This document shows, piece after piece, positions 32,913 through 43,050 of a DNA stretch of 64,000 nt. Source of the DNA: Amphiura filiformis (Eukaryota; Echinodermata; Ophiuroidea; Amphilepidida; Amphiuridae); assembly GCF_039555335.1 (NCBI RefSeq), contig NC_092647.1, positions 11,002,313-11,066,312 of the forward strand, given 5' to 3'. Numbering within the stretch: the first letter of the stretch is position 1; each line of letters opens with the position of its first letter. The notes beneath the pieces are model-generated. The model had not been told where the DNA came from, made no database searches, and saw only the letters and a program-made list of their open reading frames with translations. The position numbers were made by a program, and so were the translations under genes.

Positions 32913-33597
32913 GGAGGCGGGTGGCATACCTTTCCTTGATGTCAAAGTGCAGAGATCAGACACTAGCTTGAGTTTCGCCATATACCGAAAACCCACTCAT
33001 ACTGATCAATATCTTCATTTTAACTCTAGTCACCATATGTCTGCCAAGAACAGTGTTGTCAATACACTGGTTCACAGAGCACTGACTCTGTGTGATGAAG
33101 AACATCGAAAAGACGAACTCAAACACATTGAAAAAGCGTTGAACAAGAATGGCTATCCCTCAAACCTCATTCACAAGGCAATCAAGAAACAGACAGGAGA
33201 ACGATCAGAAGAATTGGTGGACGATGAACACAAAGGCGTTACCTTCATGCCATATATCAAAGGTGTATCAGACAAAATCTGTCGGTTTCTAAACCGATCA
33301 GGGGTCAAAACATTCTACTCTAGGTCGGCCAAATTAAGAGACATCCTAAGCCACCCAAAAGATCCTCTGCCCAAGGATCGTGCACCATGTGTGAACTCTA
33401 TACCTTGCAGTTGTGGTGAGCAATACATAGGCCAAACCAAACGACCACTAAAGGTCAGAATATCTGAACACCGAAGAGCCACAAGACAAAAGAAAGAAGA
33501 AGGCTCGGCATTAGCTGAACATGCTTGCAAAGAAGGCCATGAACATCTGTGGGACGAAACAACAAGTTTCTCACTTGGGGATGAGGTTGACCCGTGA
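32902..33597 (+). CDS. PLE RT thumb and GIY-YIG endonuclease
   Basis: 231-residue open frame after the RT break. It begins MEIEEAGGIPFLDVKVQRSD (end of RT), then YRKPTHTDQYLHFNSSHH, a linker, and the endonuclease: CVNSIPCSCGEQYIGQTKRP, LKVRISEHRRATR, AEHACKEGHEH. The YIG half, the catalytic Arg and EH are visible. The frame shifts at 33597; the remaining C-terminus (ALEIRVNETSTINR, RMWRSLF) continues at 33595-33709 in another frame. Confidence 0.85.
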   Translation: MEIEEAGGIPFLDVKVQRSDTSLSFAIYRKPTHTDQYLHFNSSHHMSAKNSVVNTLVHRALTLCDEEHRKDELKHIEKALNKNGYPSNLIHKAIKKQTGERSEELVDDEHKGVTFMPYIKGVSDKICRFLNRSGVKTFYSRSAKLRDILSHPKDPLPKDRAPCVNSIPCSCGEQYIGQTKRPLKVRISEHRRATRQKKEEGSALAEHACKEGHEHLWDETTSFSLGDEVDP

Positions 33598-33837
33598 AGC
33601 GTTGGAAATCAGAGTTAATGAAACTTCTACTATCAATAGAAATGACGGCAAAGACATCAGTCGTATGTGGCGCTCTCTATTTTCAAACAACCAATCACAG
33701 AGCCGCTAATCTGTACCACGTCCGCAATTAAGTGATATAAACGCTCATCGTGCATACAATCAATCAATCGGTCCATGAGTGGCCATACGGTTCCTGGTAA
33801 GCCGTACACTTCTATTACAGTATATGCAATCTACATG

Positions 33838-34100
33838 TTCTCTGTTGACAAGGGGCAGTCTTCATTGAACAGCTCTTCCTCAGAGCGAACAAACCTTTAA
33901 TTTAGCAGATAGGCGAGGTCTGCTTGTTTTCTGTAGACAAGGGGCAGTCTTCATTGAACGGCTCTTTTCAGAGCCACCAAAACTTACAAAATCAGCAGAT
34001 AGGCGAGATCTGCTAGTTTCTGTTGACAAGGGGCAGTTTTCAGCAAACGGCTCTTTTCAGAGTCATCAGTAGACAAGGGGTGGTCTACATGTCTCATTCT
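33838..34100 (+). repeat. PLE 3' tandem repeats
   Basis: Three to four imperfect units starting 'gacaaggggcagtc', followed by 'ttcattgaacggctcttttc' and 'cagcagataggcgag'. Spacing shrinks from about 93 to 50 bp. They are part of the PLE terminal repeat. Confidence 0.8.
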
Positions 34101-34104
34101 TAGG

Positions 34105-34152
34105 TACTTTGTCCTGAAGAAGTCAGAGCTACTCCTGACGAAAGCTTGACAG
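34105..34152 (+). ncRNA. Hammerhead ribozyme-like motif in the PLE tail
   Basis: Stem I TGTC (34110-34113), core CTGAAGA (34114-34120), stem II GTCAG/CTGAC (34122-34139), GAAA (34140-34143), a minimal helix III AG/CT, candidate cleavage after U at 34147, and GACA (34148-34151) closing stem I. All conserved hammerhead positions are met. A helix III this short is known for hammerheads of PLEs, which are thought to work as dimers. Activity is inferred, not shown. Confidence 0.6.
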
Positions 34153-34349
34153 TTTTAAACTTGTCCGACGGCGAACCCGCTAAAAACCCACTAGTTATCA
34201 ATTATTATTATTCTTATCGTTAGTCAATATTCACTTAATCCCTAGTTGAAACATGAAGAGTTAACACATTTTAAAGGCCCCGCCAAGTTGTCATTTTAAC
34301 GGTTAAGTTAGATCAGGTTAGGCTGGTCATCTTCGTAACATCTCACCTT

Positions 34350-34530
34350 TTGAACATGCCAAGGTTACAAGAGACTTCATCTTGATGGACGATAATGCAA
34401 CTCCACATAGGGCTAGGATAACCAACCAGCTTCTGGAACAAGAAGGCATCAATCGTATGTTATGGCCTGCCAAATCTCCAGACCTGGACCCATTGTTGCA
34501 TTTGTGGGGACAGTTAAGGGGACTCGATCT
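34350..34530 (+). pseudogene. Tc1/mariner transposase fragment
   Basis: Reads FILMDDNATPHRARIT, LLEQEGINRML, WPAKSPDLDPLLHLWGQL, matching the second half of a Tc1 DDE domain. The second catalytic Asp (DDNA) is present. The third acidic residue, normally in the IEHLW box, is replaced (LLHLW). Only this fragment remains. Confidence 0.8.
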
Positions 34531-34590
34531 TTTGTGCGTAATTATAGAGTGCCAGGGGATTTACTCTATCATTAAAAAAATTATTTAAAG

Positions 34591-35039
34591 AAGTCAAAGA
34601 GCCCTAAGAATAAAAACTGTAGTGTAATTCACACCAGACAAAATTTCTTTACATGACTTAAAATTAATTTTTGTAATCGATCAAAAAACAAACGTTTTAT
34701 ATCAATTTTAAATTTAGCCTGAATCCGTAAATATGGTACCTGTCACCCTTTTTATAGGTCAAGGCTGTTTTTACCATTATGCAGCGAACCATTGTTGAAG
34801 CTATTTCACATACATGTACAAAACATTCTAGAGAAAGAATGAGGCCATATACTGTTGAAATATCTTTTGTTGATTTCGAATGAAAATGTCATGAAGTCGT
34901 AAATTTTAAGGTTATATTCCTAAAACCAAAACAAAACATTGTGACGTAGATATTTCCCAACTTACGCAATTTCATCATCACATCAGTGTCTTTATTATTT
35001 GTTTGAAACCTTTCCCAAACGTTCGTGCTCTTTATGCAT
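34591..35039. other. Intergenic, nothing recognised
   Basis: No gene or repeat family was recognised in this stretch. Confidence 0.4.
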
Positions 35040-35599
35040 AAAACGGCTAATTAGAGTCACGCGGTAGCCGTGACCAGCAAGTTTAAAAGAAGACTGTTAA
35101 AGAAGACTAATAAGATGCTCCCGCGAGACTATATTTACACCTAACATTAAAACACTTGACTTCTATTGTTCTATGATATTTTTCGATGGGTACAAAGTGT
35201 ATCTAAAACCATGTTTAATGTTATTTAGAGTCCCAAATGTAATATCTTGACAACTCATTAATTCAAAACGGGACACCAATCCTACAGTCAACCATTGTTT
35301 AATAATAAACAAACACTTTTGCTTCATTTCACCCGGTATTTCATAGCGAAAATTAGTGGAAAATAATACTGATCCAGAATTTTTTAACAAGGCTACAGCA
35401 CTAGCGGGCAATCACCTACACACTACTTTTTCAGATTGACTTCCAATTATACCCTAGCATTTTCTGAGATACCCTACATAAAAATTCTGAGCCCCATTCG
35501 CCAAAAAATGAAGTTTTTCACAATTCTTTTGTTCTTTCCGGACGATGCACCCATTCATAAAATAAATAATGTACTTCGACACAGCAATTTATATCAGAG

Positions 35600-35675
35600 T
35601 CCCGTAGGTAAATGGTTTCGGCGTTCGACTCCGGATCTGGGGATCTGAGTTCGAAACCCGATGACCAACTGGTTG
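35600..35675 (+). pseudogene. tRNA-like sequence in head of element A
   Basis: Has A-box-like 'taggtaaatggtttcggc', anticodon arm ttcga-ctccgga-tctgg and B-box-like 'gagttcgaaaccc'. It corresponds in position to the tRNA-like sequence at 10158-10243 in copy 2, although the two have diverged. Confidence 0.5.
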
Positions 35676-35820
35676 TTTTTTTTCAATATTGTATTAAACA
35701 ATACTTTTATTGTCATTAATCAAGGATAACACAATTTTAATCATCCAGTGCTATTGTGATATTATTTTTTCTTATCAAAGCAAGATGTTTGATTCTTAGG
35801 TTTATTATTTATTATATTAA

Positions 35821-36154
35821 AGGGCATTTCGTGATCCACAGCCTCATCCCCCACTTTTCCCAAAAAAGTTGAGATTTTTACACCACTGGATACCTCTGGC
35901 TACATAATGTTTATGTACCAAATATTTCTTGCAGATTAATTCGTTTAGCAAAAATATCGCCAAATTTGAATTTCGTTCTGGTGCACCAGAACGAAATTAC
36001 AACACATTGTCTATGGAGCAGTGTAATACACATAATCATGCCTAACTCACAAACGCAAAATCGGAATCAACTGAAATTTTGGAAATAAGCTTTTTCGTGG
36101 ATATCTACTGAAAAATGTCATAAAAAGAGGATGCTAGGATCACGAAATCCTCCT
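35821..36154. mobile_element. TTAA-flanked MITE
   Basis: TTAA on both sides (35817-35820, 36155-36158). Inverted ends agggcatttcgtgatcc and ggatcacgaaatcctcct. It interrupts element A; copy 2 lacks it at the matching position. Non-coding, piggyBac-like by target site. Confidence 0.8.
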
Positions 36155-36304
36155 TTAAGGGCCTATTTAAAAAAAAAAACCTATAGTGCAGCCGCTAGCA
36201 GAACAAATAATAAAAAAAATCTCTTTATTACTTTTATTTATTTAAATCTGAACAACACAACAATCTGAATCAGGTTACCAATATTTTCTCATTTAAATTA
36301 AAAA

Positions 36305-36890
36305 CTCAACAACCGCCGCTCAATAGGGATGTCAAACTATATTGCCCCGCAGGGCTACAAAGAACCACAAACCGCGAAATATGGATATCCAAAATTGTTT
36401 AAAAGACAAATTAGCCACCGATAGAGGCCAGGGCCTGAACAAGTAGAGAAATTAAAACCACAGACCGCGAAAGAACGCCAAAAACCGCCGCTCACTAGGG
36501 ATATCCAACTAGATTGGCCCGCAGGGCTACAAAGAACCACAAATCGCGAAATTTGGATATCCAACAAATTAAAACCACAAACTGCGAAAGACAACCAACA
36601 ACCGCCGCTCAATAGAGACATCCAGCTATATTGCCCCGCTTCAAAAACCACACACTGTGAAGTATAGTTATCCAACAAGCTTAAACTATAAATTAACCCC
36701 CGATAGAGGGTAGGGCATGAAGAATGAGGGAAATTAAAACTACAAACCGCGAAAGACCGCCAACAACCGCCGCTTAATAGCAAAATTCAACTAGATTGCC
36801 CCGCAGGGCTACAAAGAACTATCAACCGCGAAATTTGGATCTCCAACTAGATTGCCCCGCCGTGCTACAAAAACCACAATCATTAAAACA
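36305..36890 (+). repeat. Minisatellite of element A, copy 3
   Basis: Same unit as 4085-4880 ('ccacaaaccgcgaaa', 'ggatatccaac', 'gcagggctacaaag'), about ten degenerate copies. Confidence 0.8.
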
Positions 36891-37337
36891 TAATTATCTT
36901 GCTAAGTCGTGGCACTTAGACGCTTCCGTAGTATAAGCCTTGCTACAGAGTCTCAATTTGAAGTAAATCGGACTGACTTTGTGTCTCGCTGGCATCGTCA
37001 ACATTGGGTATGTGTTGTTCATATTTACATTTTCTTAGTTGCCTTGAATAATTAAAATATATTAAAATGTATATGTATCCCTATTAACATTACAGTCACG
37101 CGGTAGCAGTGACCAGCAAGTTTAAAAAATAAACGGCTGATAAAGTTTTATTAAATTATTTACTGTCATAAATCAAGGATAACATAATTTCAAACATCTG
37201 TTTTTCGTTTTATTCGTTTTATGGAGTACTTCGTAACCCGATGACTTTCCAAGCTTAGAGCTGCTTGGCTACATTCATAAAAAGAAAGAAAATCCACCAA
37301 AAAAACGTTGACAACGTAAAGAAAGCAGCAAGTTTAA

Positions 37338-37993
37338 GGGCTGGGGTATGAACGTTTGGACAGTATTTATTTTGGGACATCAGAGCACATCAGACATATC
37401 GAATTGCATTCTGAATACGAAGAATGTCATTCTGATATCAAATAATTTTGATTTTTGAAATTCGCAATTTAATACACATTTTATGGCAAATCATTAAAAA
37501 TTGATATTTTTGATATTTAACAGTACTTGAAGTAAACTTTATAAATCTGATGATTTATACTTAAAGTGTATGTAGGTGGGATAAAAAGCCGACGATCAAT
37601 TGAAAATTTTGACCTTTCGTATTGAAGATATGGATTTTTTTCCCAAAACACCAAAAAAATTAGGTCTTTTGGGAAAAAATCCATATCTTCAATATGAAAG
37701 GTCACAATTTTCAATTGACCGTCGGCTTTTCCTCCCAGCTACATACACATTAAGAATATATCATTAGATTTATATAATTACTTCGAGGACTGTTATATAT
37801 CAAAAATTAGAAAAATATCAAATTTTTATAATTTGTCATAAAATTTGTATTATATTGTGATTTTCAAAAAATGAAAATTATTTGATATCAGAAAGACATG
37901 CTTCGTATTCAGAATGCAATTCGATAGGTCCGAGGTGCTCTCATGTCCCACAAAAAATACTGTCGAAACGCAATAAACGCTCATTTTAGATCC
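37338..37993. mobile_element. Foldback MITE, nearly full-length palindrome
   Basis: 656 bp flanked by TTTAA (37333-37337 and 37994-37998). The two halves are inverted copies around about 37660; for example 'atatcgaattgcattctg' and 'cagaatgcaattcgat' near the ends, and 'tccatatcttcaata' in the middle. It splits the 'cagcaagttta..cccacctcggctc' block of element A, whose unbroken form is seen in copies 1 and 2. Confidence 0.85.
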
Positions 37994-38183
37994 TTTAAAA
38001 AGCCCCCACCTCGGCTCACTTTTTGAAACTTGGTCCCATTTTGAATATCAACAGCAAATCGGTGTTTTTAACGTTTAAACAATAGCATCATTGCCATTAA
38101 CATGCCTACTTGTTATTCGTTTAATTCAATCATTGGTCATGAACTTAATAATTATTATAAAACAAAACATACTAGTATATAGG

Positions 38184-39111
38184 CATTACGTTTGGGTTTT
38201 GGAAAGAACCTTCTGTTAAATCATGCATGACTCAAGTACAAGTCTCTAAATCCCTTTCTTCTTGTCTATTGATATTTTGAATAGTGTTTATCTTTCCCTA
38301 ATAGATTATGATACTAAATGAACAATCAGCTTGAACAGTTCGCACCAGGTCCTACATCTCATAGGACAATAAAGCTAGTGCCCTGATCGATTCTTCCTGC
38401 ATATCAATATGCTTCATTTACATTACATTACAGAGATCGGACACTAATCCCAACCATAACAAACCATGTATTATTTTGATTGAGCAGGAAAGATGTGATA
38501 CTATTTGTTTTTATATTAGTCTAGTTGCCGGCGTCAGGTATACATAGAATGTTTTTTATTTTTATGATGATGACATAGACGTACTGATTATAGAGGGTAT
38601 TCATTACTACGTCATTGATGTGATTGCTCATGCATAAAATTCCTCCACATAGGTTGTTTAGCTTAATCGGGAGAGTGACCTCTTGAAATGATGATCACAG
38701 TTATCTTTGAGTTATTACAGTGAGGCCACGTACAATGTTCAACACAAAGTGAACAATGCTATAACTTGGAGGACAAACAAACCAACACCGCCAAATTCGA
38801 CTGACATGTGTACAACGTGGGAAGCTATGGGGAAATTGAACACTTGTTGTCTGATCATGCATGTGTTTATGGTTCGGGTAGCGGTTACTTAGCAACTCTC
38901 GTTCCGCTTGGGTTTATTGCATACACTCTATTATGTATGATGCAAACTCATAGGTGTTGTGCGTTTGGCAATTTGGGAGGGGTGGGGGTTCAAAATGACC
39001 CCATAGGATTATGAAATCAAAATTTCTAATTGCTCAAATACCTCTTTCAAATATATCAAATTATTTACATAAATAAACAAAAATAAATAAATAAATAAAT
39101 AAATAAATGAA

Positions 39112-39186
<75 letters not shown>

Positions 39187-39977
39187 ACAAATAAACGAAA
39201 AAAATGTAGCGTAGCATTGAAATCATAAATATAACCATTGCTGGCAGGAGGACTCGAACCAACGATATTGACACTACCACTTAGCTATATGACAGCATCT
39301 AGTGATGAGGATCGAGTTTTTAGCTTATACAGTGTTTGTCTGTGATAATGCCGCTTCGTGAAAGAAATAAATATGAAATCTCAATTTTTAATTTAAATTT
39401 ATTTGATAATTTTCTAACCTATATTTTCTTTAGAGCAGGGACAAATATTTCCCCTTTTATCCAATTAGACAGCTAAATAAGAATCTACTTCTTTTATTAC
39501 TGATTTAATTCCGCGATTTGTTCCATTAAGCAATATCAAAGATTAATGTCAAGCATCTCACAACAGATATTTAGTTGGCTTAGTGGTCTTGCACAGTGCT
39601 TTTTAACCGGGAGGTACTTCAAATCATCCCCAACTGAACGAGGTTCAGGAATGTCCTCTCATTGTTAATTGTTGGTTAGCCCACCACTTGAGCAGGATTT
39701 AGCCAAAGCAAACAAAGACTTCAGCTTTTTACTAATGCTATACATAAGTATAAGCTTATTATCCTCTTCAACAATAGGATTAAAGATTGGTGCTTGACTG
39801 GAATTACGTGCTAGTGTCATTGGTTATTGTTAAAAGGCAATAAGGGGTGTAATTGCAATATTTCCTCTGAATAGGAAAGACTCTCTACATCGAACCATGG
39901 ATGCTGAAGGTTCGCAATACTGTTATTAGCTGTTATTTAGGGGAAGGTATCTTCCAACCCCAATTTCAAATGTATTG
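38184..39977 (+). mobile_element. 1.8-kb non-coding repeat inserted in element A
   Basis: Begins 'cattacgtttgggttttgg' and ends near 'caaatgta'. A second copy in the same orientation lies at 52446-54119. In this copy it sits inside element A at a site that is uninterrupted in copies 1 and 2, so it behaves as an inserted element. It carries tRNA-like remnants (39247-39290 minus; 39574-39610 plus, truncated), and the (AAAT)n tract. About 350 bp at 38570-38920 are absent from the other copy. No ORF or terminal repeat was recognised. Confidence 0.7.
39068..39195. repeat. (AAAT)n microsatellite
   Basis: About 28 copies of aaat with few interruptions. The short version at 53048-53083 in the other copy shows length variation. 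The open frame of repeated Leu-Phe-Ile-Tyr across it is an artefact. Confidence 0.95.
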
Positions 39978-40212
39978 GCCAAGAACAACTTAATAACCTT
40001 TCTGATCGTTCCAGAATGCTAACAACTTAATATCGCATCGGCATATCAAAGATACATAACACTTCTGGAAATGTTTTAAGTTGATAATTATGACAAAGAT
40101 TAAATCAGTATCTTTTACAAATGGGACCAAGTTTCAAAAAAAGTGAGCCGAGGTGGGGGCTTTTTAAACTTGCTGCTCTTTACGTTGTCAACGTTTTTTG
40201 GTGGATCTATCT

Positions 40213-40299
40213 TTACAAAACGCGTCTTTTTTTAGTAAACAAAAGGCTAAAGATGGCATTATGAGATTTATCATTTATCATTACACTCCTCCACTCAAC
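40213..40299. other. Junction to the next repeat region
   Basis: Short AT-rich sequence after the end of element A; nothing recognised. Confidence 0.3.
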
Positions 40300-40385
40300 T
40301 GTCAGCGTGGCCGAGTGGTAAAGCGTTAGACGCGGAATCAAAGGAAGTTTCCGAGTCGCTGGTTTGAATCCCAACGAAGCCTGTG
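40300..40385 (+). pseudogene. tRNA-like sequence, class II type
   Basis: Reads 'gcgtggccgagtggtaaagc' (A box), anticodon arm ttaga-cgcggaa-tcaaa, a long variable arm (ggaagtttcc) and 'gctggtttgaatcccaac' (B box). The layout is of the Ser/Leu type, but the stems have mismatches. It could be a decayed tRNA or SINE head. Confidence 0.5.
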
Positions 40386-40739
40386 AAAACTTTTTTTTCT
40401 TCAAAATTCATGATCGCATTCCGAAATGAGTCACTTGTCGGTAAATCATGTACAACCATGGGCATCCTAGTATTACGTAACAAACCGGAAGATGTAGTTT
40501 AAGTCTAGACAATAGGCGGATTAGCGGCCATTTTGTCTTCTACATGATTTTATTCACGTGTCCTTATACTTTAGTACACAAGTATATAAGTTAACAGGTT
40601 TACAATTTTAAAATTATATTTTGTGTATACAATATATTCTGTAGTAAATCGATCAAATGACGGTGATTGTTCAGGTATTAATGCTTGATAGAATTAAATT
40701 GTCTGACCAGCTAGTATTCTCCTCCGCTGTCATTGTGAT
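40386..40739. other. Intergenic, nothing recognised
   Basis: No gene or repeat was recognised. Confidence 0.4.
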
Positions 40740-41070
40740 TCCAGTCACTCCACGTACCGTGTTGCGAAGGTGGAGGAGACTAAAGCTGTATTAACGGAAA
40801 CGGAAGGGGTTAAAAATGATGTAGTTTAAGTTGAACAATAGCGTGACGTAGTTTCCGGCATTGTTCCTATGCACTTTCACCCTCCTGTCATGTATCGTAT
40901 CCTTAAAGTACCGGGTAGACAAGAGGGTCAAGCCAACAACAACTTTGATTGGACTGGAACAAATTCTGAGACGGGAATGGGCAGCAATAGACCAGAGACG
41001 CATTAGACGTCTTGTAAACGGTATGAGGCGAAGGTGTTCAAAGGAAGCCACACCCAATATTAACTGATAT
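40740..41070 (+). pseudogene. Tc1-like transposase remnant (N- and C-terminal scraps)
   Basis: VTPRTVLRRWRRLKLY near 40745 resembles the Tc1 helix-turn-helix. LEQILRREWAAIDQRRIRRL and VNGMRRRC near 40945-41035 match the C-terminal end of Tc1 transposases. The catalytic core between them is missing, so this is an internally deleted copy. Confidence 0.6.
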
Positions 41071-41330
41071 GAAAGTGAACATTACAACAGCACTTACAAT
41101 TAGAGACATTTGTAAAAAACATTAAATCACATGAGTTTAAAGCTGAAAATGACAATGTGTGTAATGATATATGAGTGTTTTTGTATTGTTGTAAGTGCAA
41201 CTTTCAAATCTGGACCTCACTACATTAAATTGACCGGTGTTTTATTGTTGTCTGGGCTATTGTATCAAATGAGGTGTCAAAATGCGCAGAAATAAATTCT
41301 GCTCTCAACACATTCTACACATTTGTAATA

Positions 41331-42610
41331 AAGTCTGCACAAAAAGTAACTCAGCTGTTATAAATACGCCTATAGATTCAGAACTAATAGGGGAGAGTGG
41401 GGTAAGTTGAGCCACTTTTTACATTTACTGTTACTACGCTCAAATAAATAAAGCAGGACCCAAGTGCAGTGTTACAAATGAAACATATGTATGTTTACTT
41501 GGTTATGATACCACAAAACTTTAATCAATATTTTGCACTTTCTCACAGTGAGACGCCAAAAATCATTTGCAAATTGGCTCAACTTACCCCAATGGTGGGG
41601 TAAGTTGAGTCAGTCGCTGGGGCAAGTTGAGCCACCATAGAAATGCACAGTATATGCCATAGCTGTGAAATTCAATTTTGCCTTTTTTTTTTAAATTGTT
41701 GTTTTCAGCTATTTATTTCGAAATATAGTTTGATATAGAAGTAGTTTGATCTAAATAATTTCTGACAAGGTTTTACTTTAAATAAAAAAAGTGGGAAAAT
41801 TTATACAGGTTTTTCCTGTGCTCAACTTGCCCCATGGCCTGTGGCTCAACTTACCCCATGTGACTCTTTTTGTCAACAACCAAGCCTCCCGTCTGACTAA
41901 AACTTGTTACAGTTGTAAATAGTTTTCTAAAATAGTGTTCATATATCACATACTCAATACCCAGAATGCTATCATTTTAGCCTTTTTCTTTCTTGGTGAA
42001 ACATGAAAAAAATTGGTTTTTGCCAAAAGTTCAACAAAAGTGCGAAAAATGAACTTTTTAATGCAGCTTTCTTACCCTATGTGCAAGTGATTCCATATTA
42101 CACTTGAGAAGCCTCTGTTATGTCATGTACAAATAAGTGGAACTGCAAAGTAAGATAAGTTTCTAATTTTCTTTCCAGAGGGGGTGGCTCAACTTACCCC
42201 TTGGCTCAACTTACCCCATACTGTTTTCACAATATTTTAATACCCCATTCGTCAAATTTCGTTCAATATTACCAATACAGTAGTGCTTTAACAGAAAAAT
42301 ACCCGAATTTAAAGGTTGCAGTTTACAGCGATCAATGGTTATATGCCAGCACTGTAAACACGTAAAGCCCGCCATGATTATCTTCGCGCTTACTTCAAAT
42401 CAATACAAATAACTGCAACTTTTAAATTAGGGTATTTTTCTTTCAAAACACTGCTGTATTGTCAATATTGAACAGAATTGGACAAATGGGGTATCAAAAT
42501 GCGGGTAAATAAATAATCCTTCTTTTTATGTTGAAGTATTGTGAAAACAACTATTAGTTCTGAATCTATAGGCGTATTTATAACAGCTGAGTTACTTTTT
42601 GTGCAGACTT
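41331..42610. mobile_element. TA-flanked (Tc1/mariner-like) foldback element
   Basis: Terminal inverted repeats of about 62 bp start aagtctgcacaaaaagtaac; TA stands on both sides (41329-41330, 42611-42612). Comparison with the uninterrupted MITE at 46.5 kb shows that TA was duplicated. The element is 1,280 bp and has no transposase. The interior includes a 'ggctcaacttacccca' repeat block and an inverted pair at about 42237-42320 / 42410-42500. Confidence 0.85.
41392..42232. repeat. Nested 'gtggggtaagttgagccac' repeat
   Basis: At least six copies of ggctcaacttacccc or its complement, including both ends ('gtggggtaagttgagccac' at 41398 and the inverted form near 42185-42220). It looks like a third level of nesting within the TA-flanked element. 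Confidence 0.6.
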
Positions 42611-42690
42611 TACAATAACCTGTTTTTGAATAAAGGCCATTATTTAAGGGGGGGTTAGTTACTTTTTTTTTAGATGTTTAGTTCGCTAAT

Positions 42691-43050
42691 GAAGGATTTT
42701 CCCAACTTCCTAACGCACATCACCGTGAGCTATAAATTATATCATAGTTTTGTCAGAATTTCGGTTTTGATTTGCACACCATTTTTCAATTCCGACTAAC
42801 AATTTCGTTAAAATCGACTCGCGAATGTACCCATGGATGGATGATTTTACAAGCCACAATAAAATATCGATTATTTCTACTGGTTAGAAATGAAGTACTA
42901 AGTTGGACATTTTGGAAGTCACAAGTGAAAAAGTGAAATCAAAACGGATATTCTGACAAAACTATAATATATAGACCCACACGATGTTCCTTATAGAGGT
43001 GGGAAAAATCTTTCTTTAGCGAAATATATTAGTTTGAAACGCTAAGAAAT
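42691..43050. repeat. Foldback repeat
   Basis: Arms at about 42690-42790 and 42935-43045, including 'atagttttgtcagaatttcg' and its inverted counterpart with mismatches. Non-coding. Confidence 0.55.

Larger units (their letters stand above)
32071..34194 (+). mobile_element. Penelope-like element (PLE), nearly full length
   Basis: Coding part with RT and GIY-YIG endonuclease, followed by 3' tandem repeats and a hammerhead-like tail. A 34-bp sequence at 32071-32105 (holding 'gcgggttcgccgtcggacaa') is repeated inverted at 34161-34194, defining both ends. The phrase 'gacaaggggc' near the 5' end recurs in the 3' repeats, as in the partial terminal repeats (pLTRs) of this class. PLEs move by target-primed reverse transcription. 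Confidence 0.85.
35040..40212 (+). mobile_element. Element A, copy 3 (with three insertions)
   Basis: Most complete copy of the composite element. Order: head module with hairpin gtcacg/cgtgac (35056-35074), tRNA-like sequence (35600-35675), a TTAA MITE insertion (35821-36154), minisatellite (36305-36890), linker (36890-37290), subterminal block (37297-37337), foldback MITE insertion (37338-37993), remainder of that block (37999-38045), spacer, a 1.8-kb inserted repeat (about 38184-39977), and the final inverted block (40121-40205). Without insertions it would be about 2.4 kb. There is no coding capacity. Confidence 0.65.
41150..42690. mobile_element. Foldback MITE (46.1-kb family) split by an insertion
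   Basis: Sequence at 41190-41330 and 42611-42690 matches parts of 46104-46590 ('caaatgaggtgtcaaaatg', 'gtttttgaataa', 'aaggggggttagttac'). The two pieces are separated by the TA-flanked element at 41331-42610. Confidence 0.7.

Noticed and set aside
32902-33597. Stand-alone host gene for a GIY-YIG nuclease
   Set aside because: It continues the PLE frame order, lies between PLE RT and the PLE 3' repeats, and has no promoter of its own in sight.
38701-39014. Open frames on both strands in the extra part of the 1.8-kb repeat
   Set aside because: No recognisable protein, and the second copy of the repeat lacks the segment entirely.
39065-39280. Minus-strand open frame with repeated Leu-Phe-Ile-Tyr
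   Set aside because: It is the translation of the (AAAT)n microsatellite.
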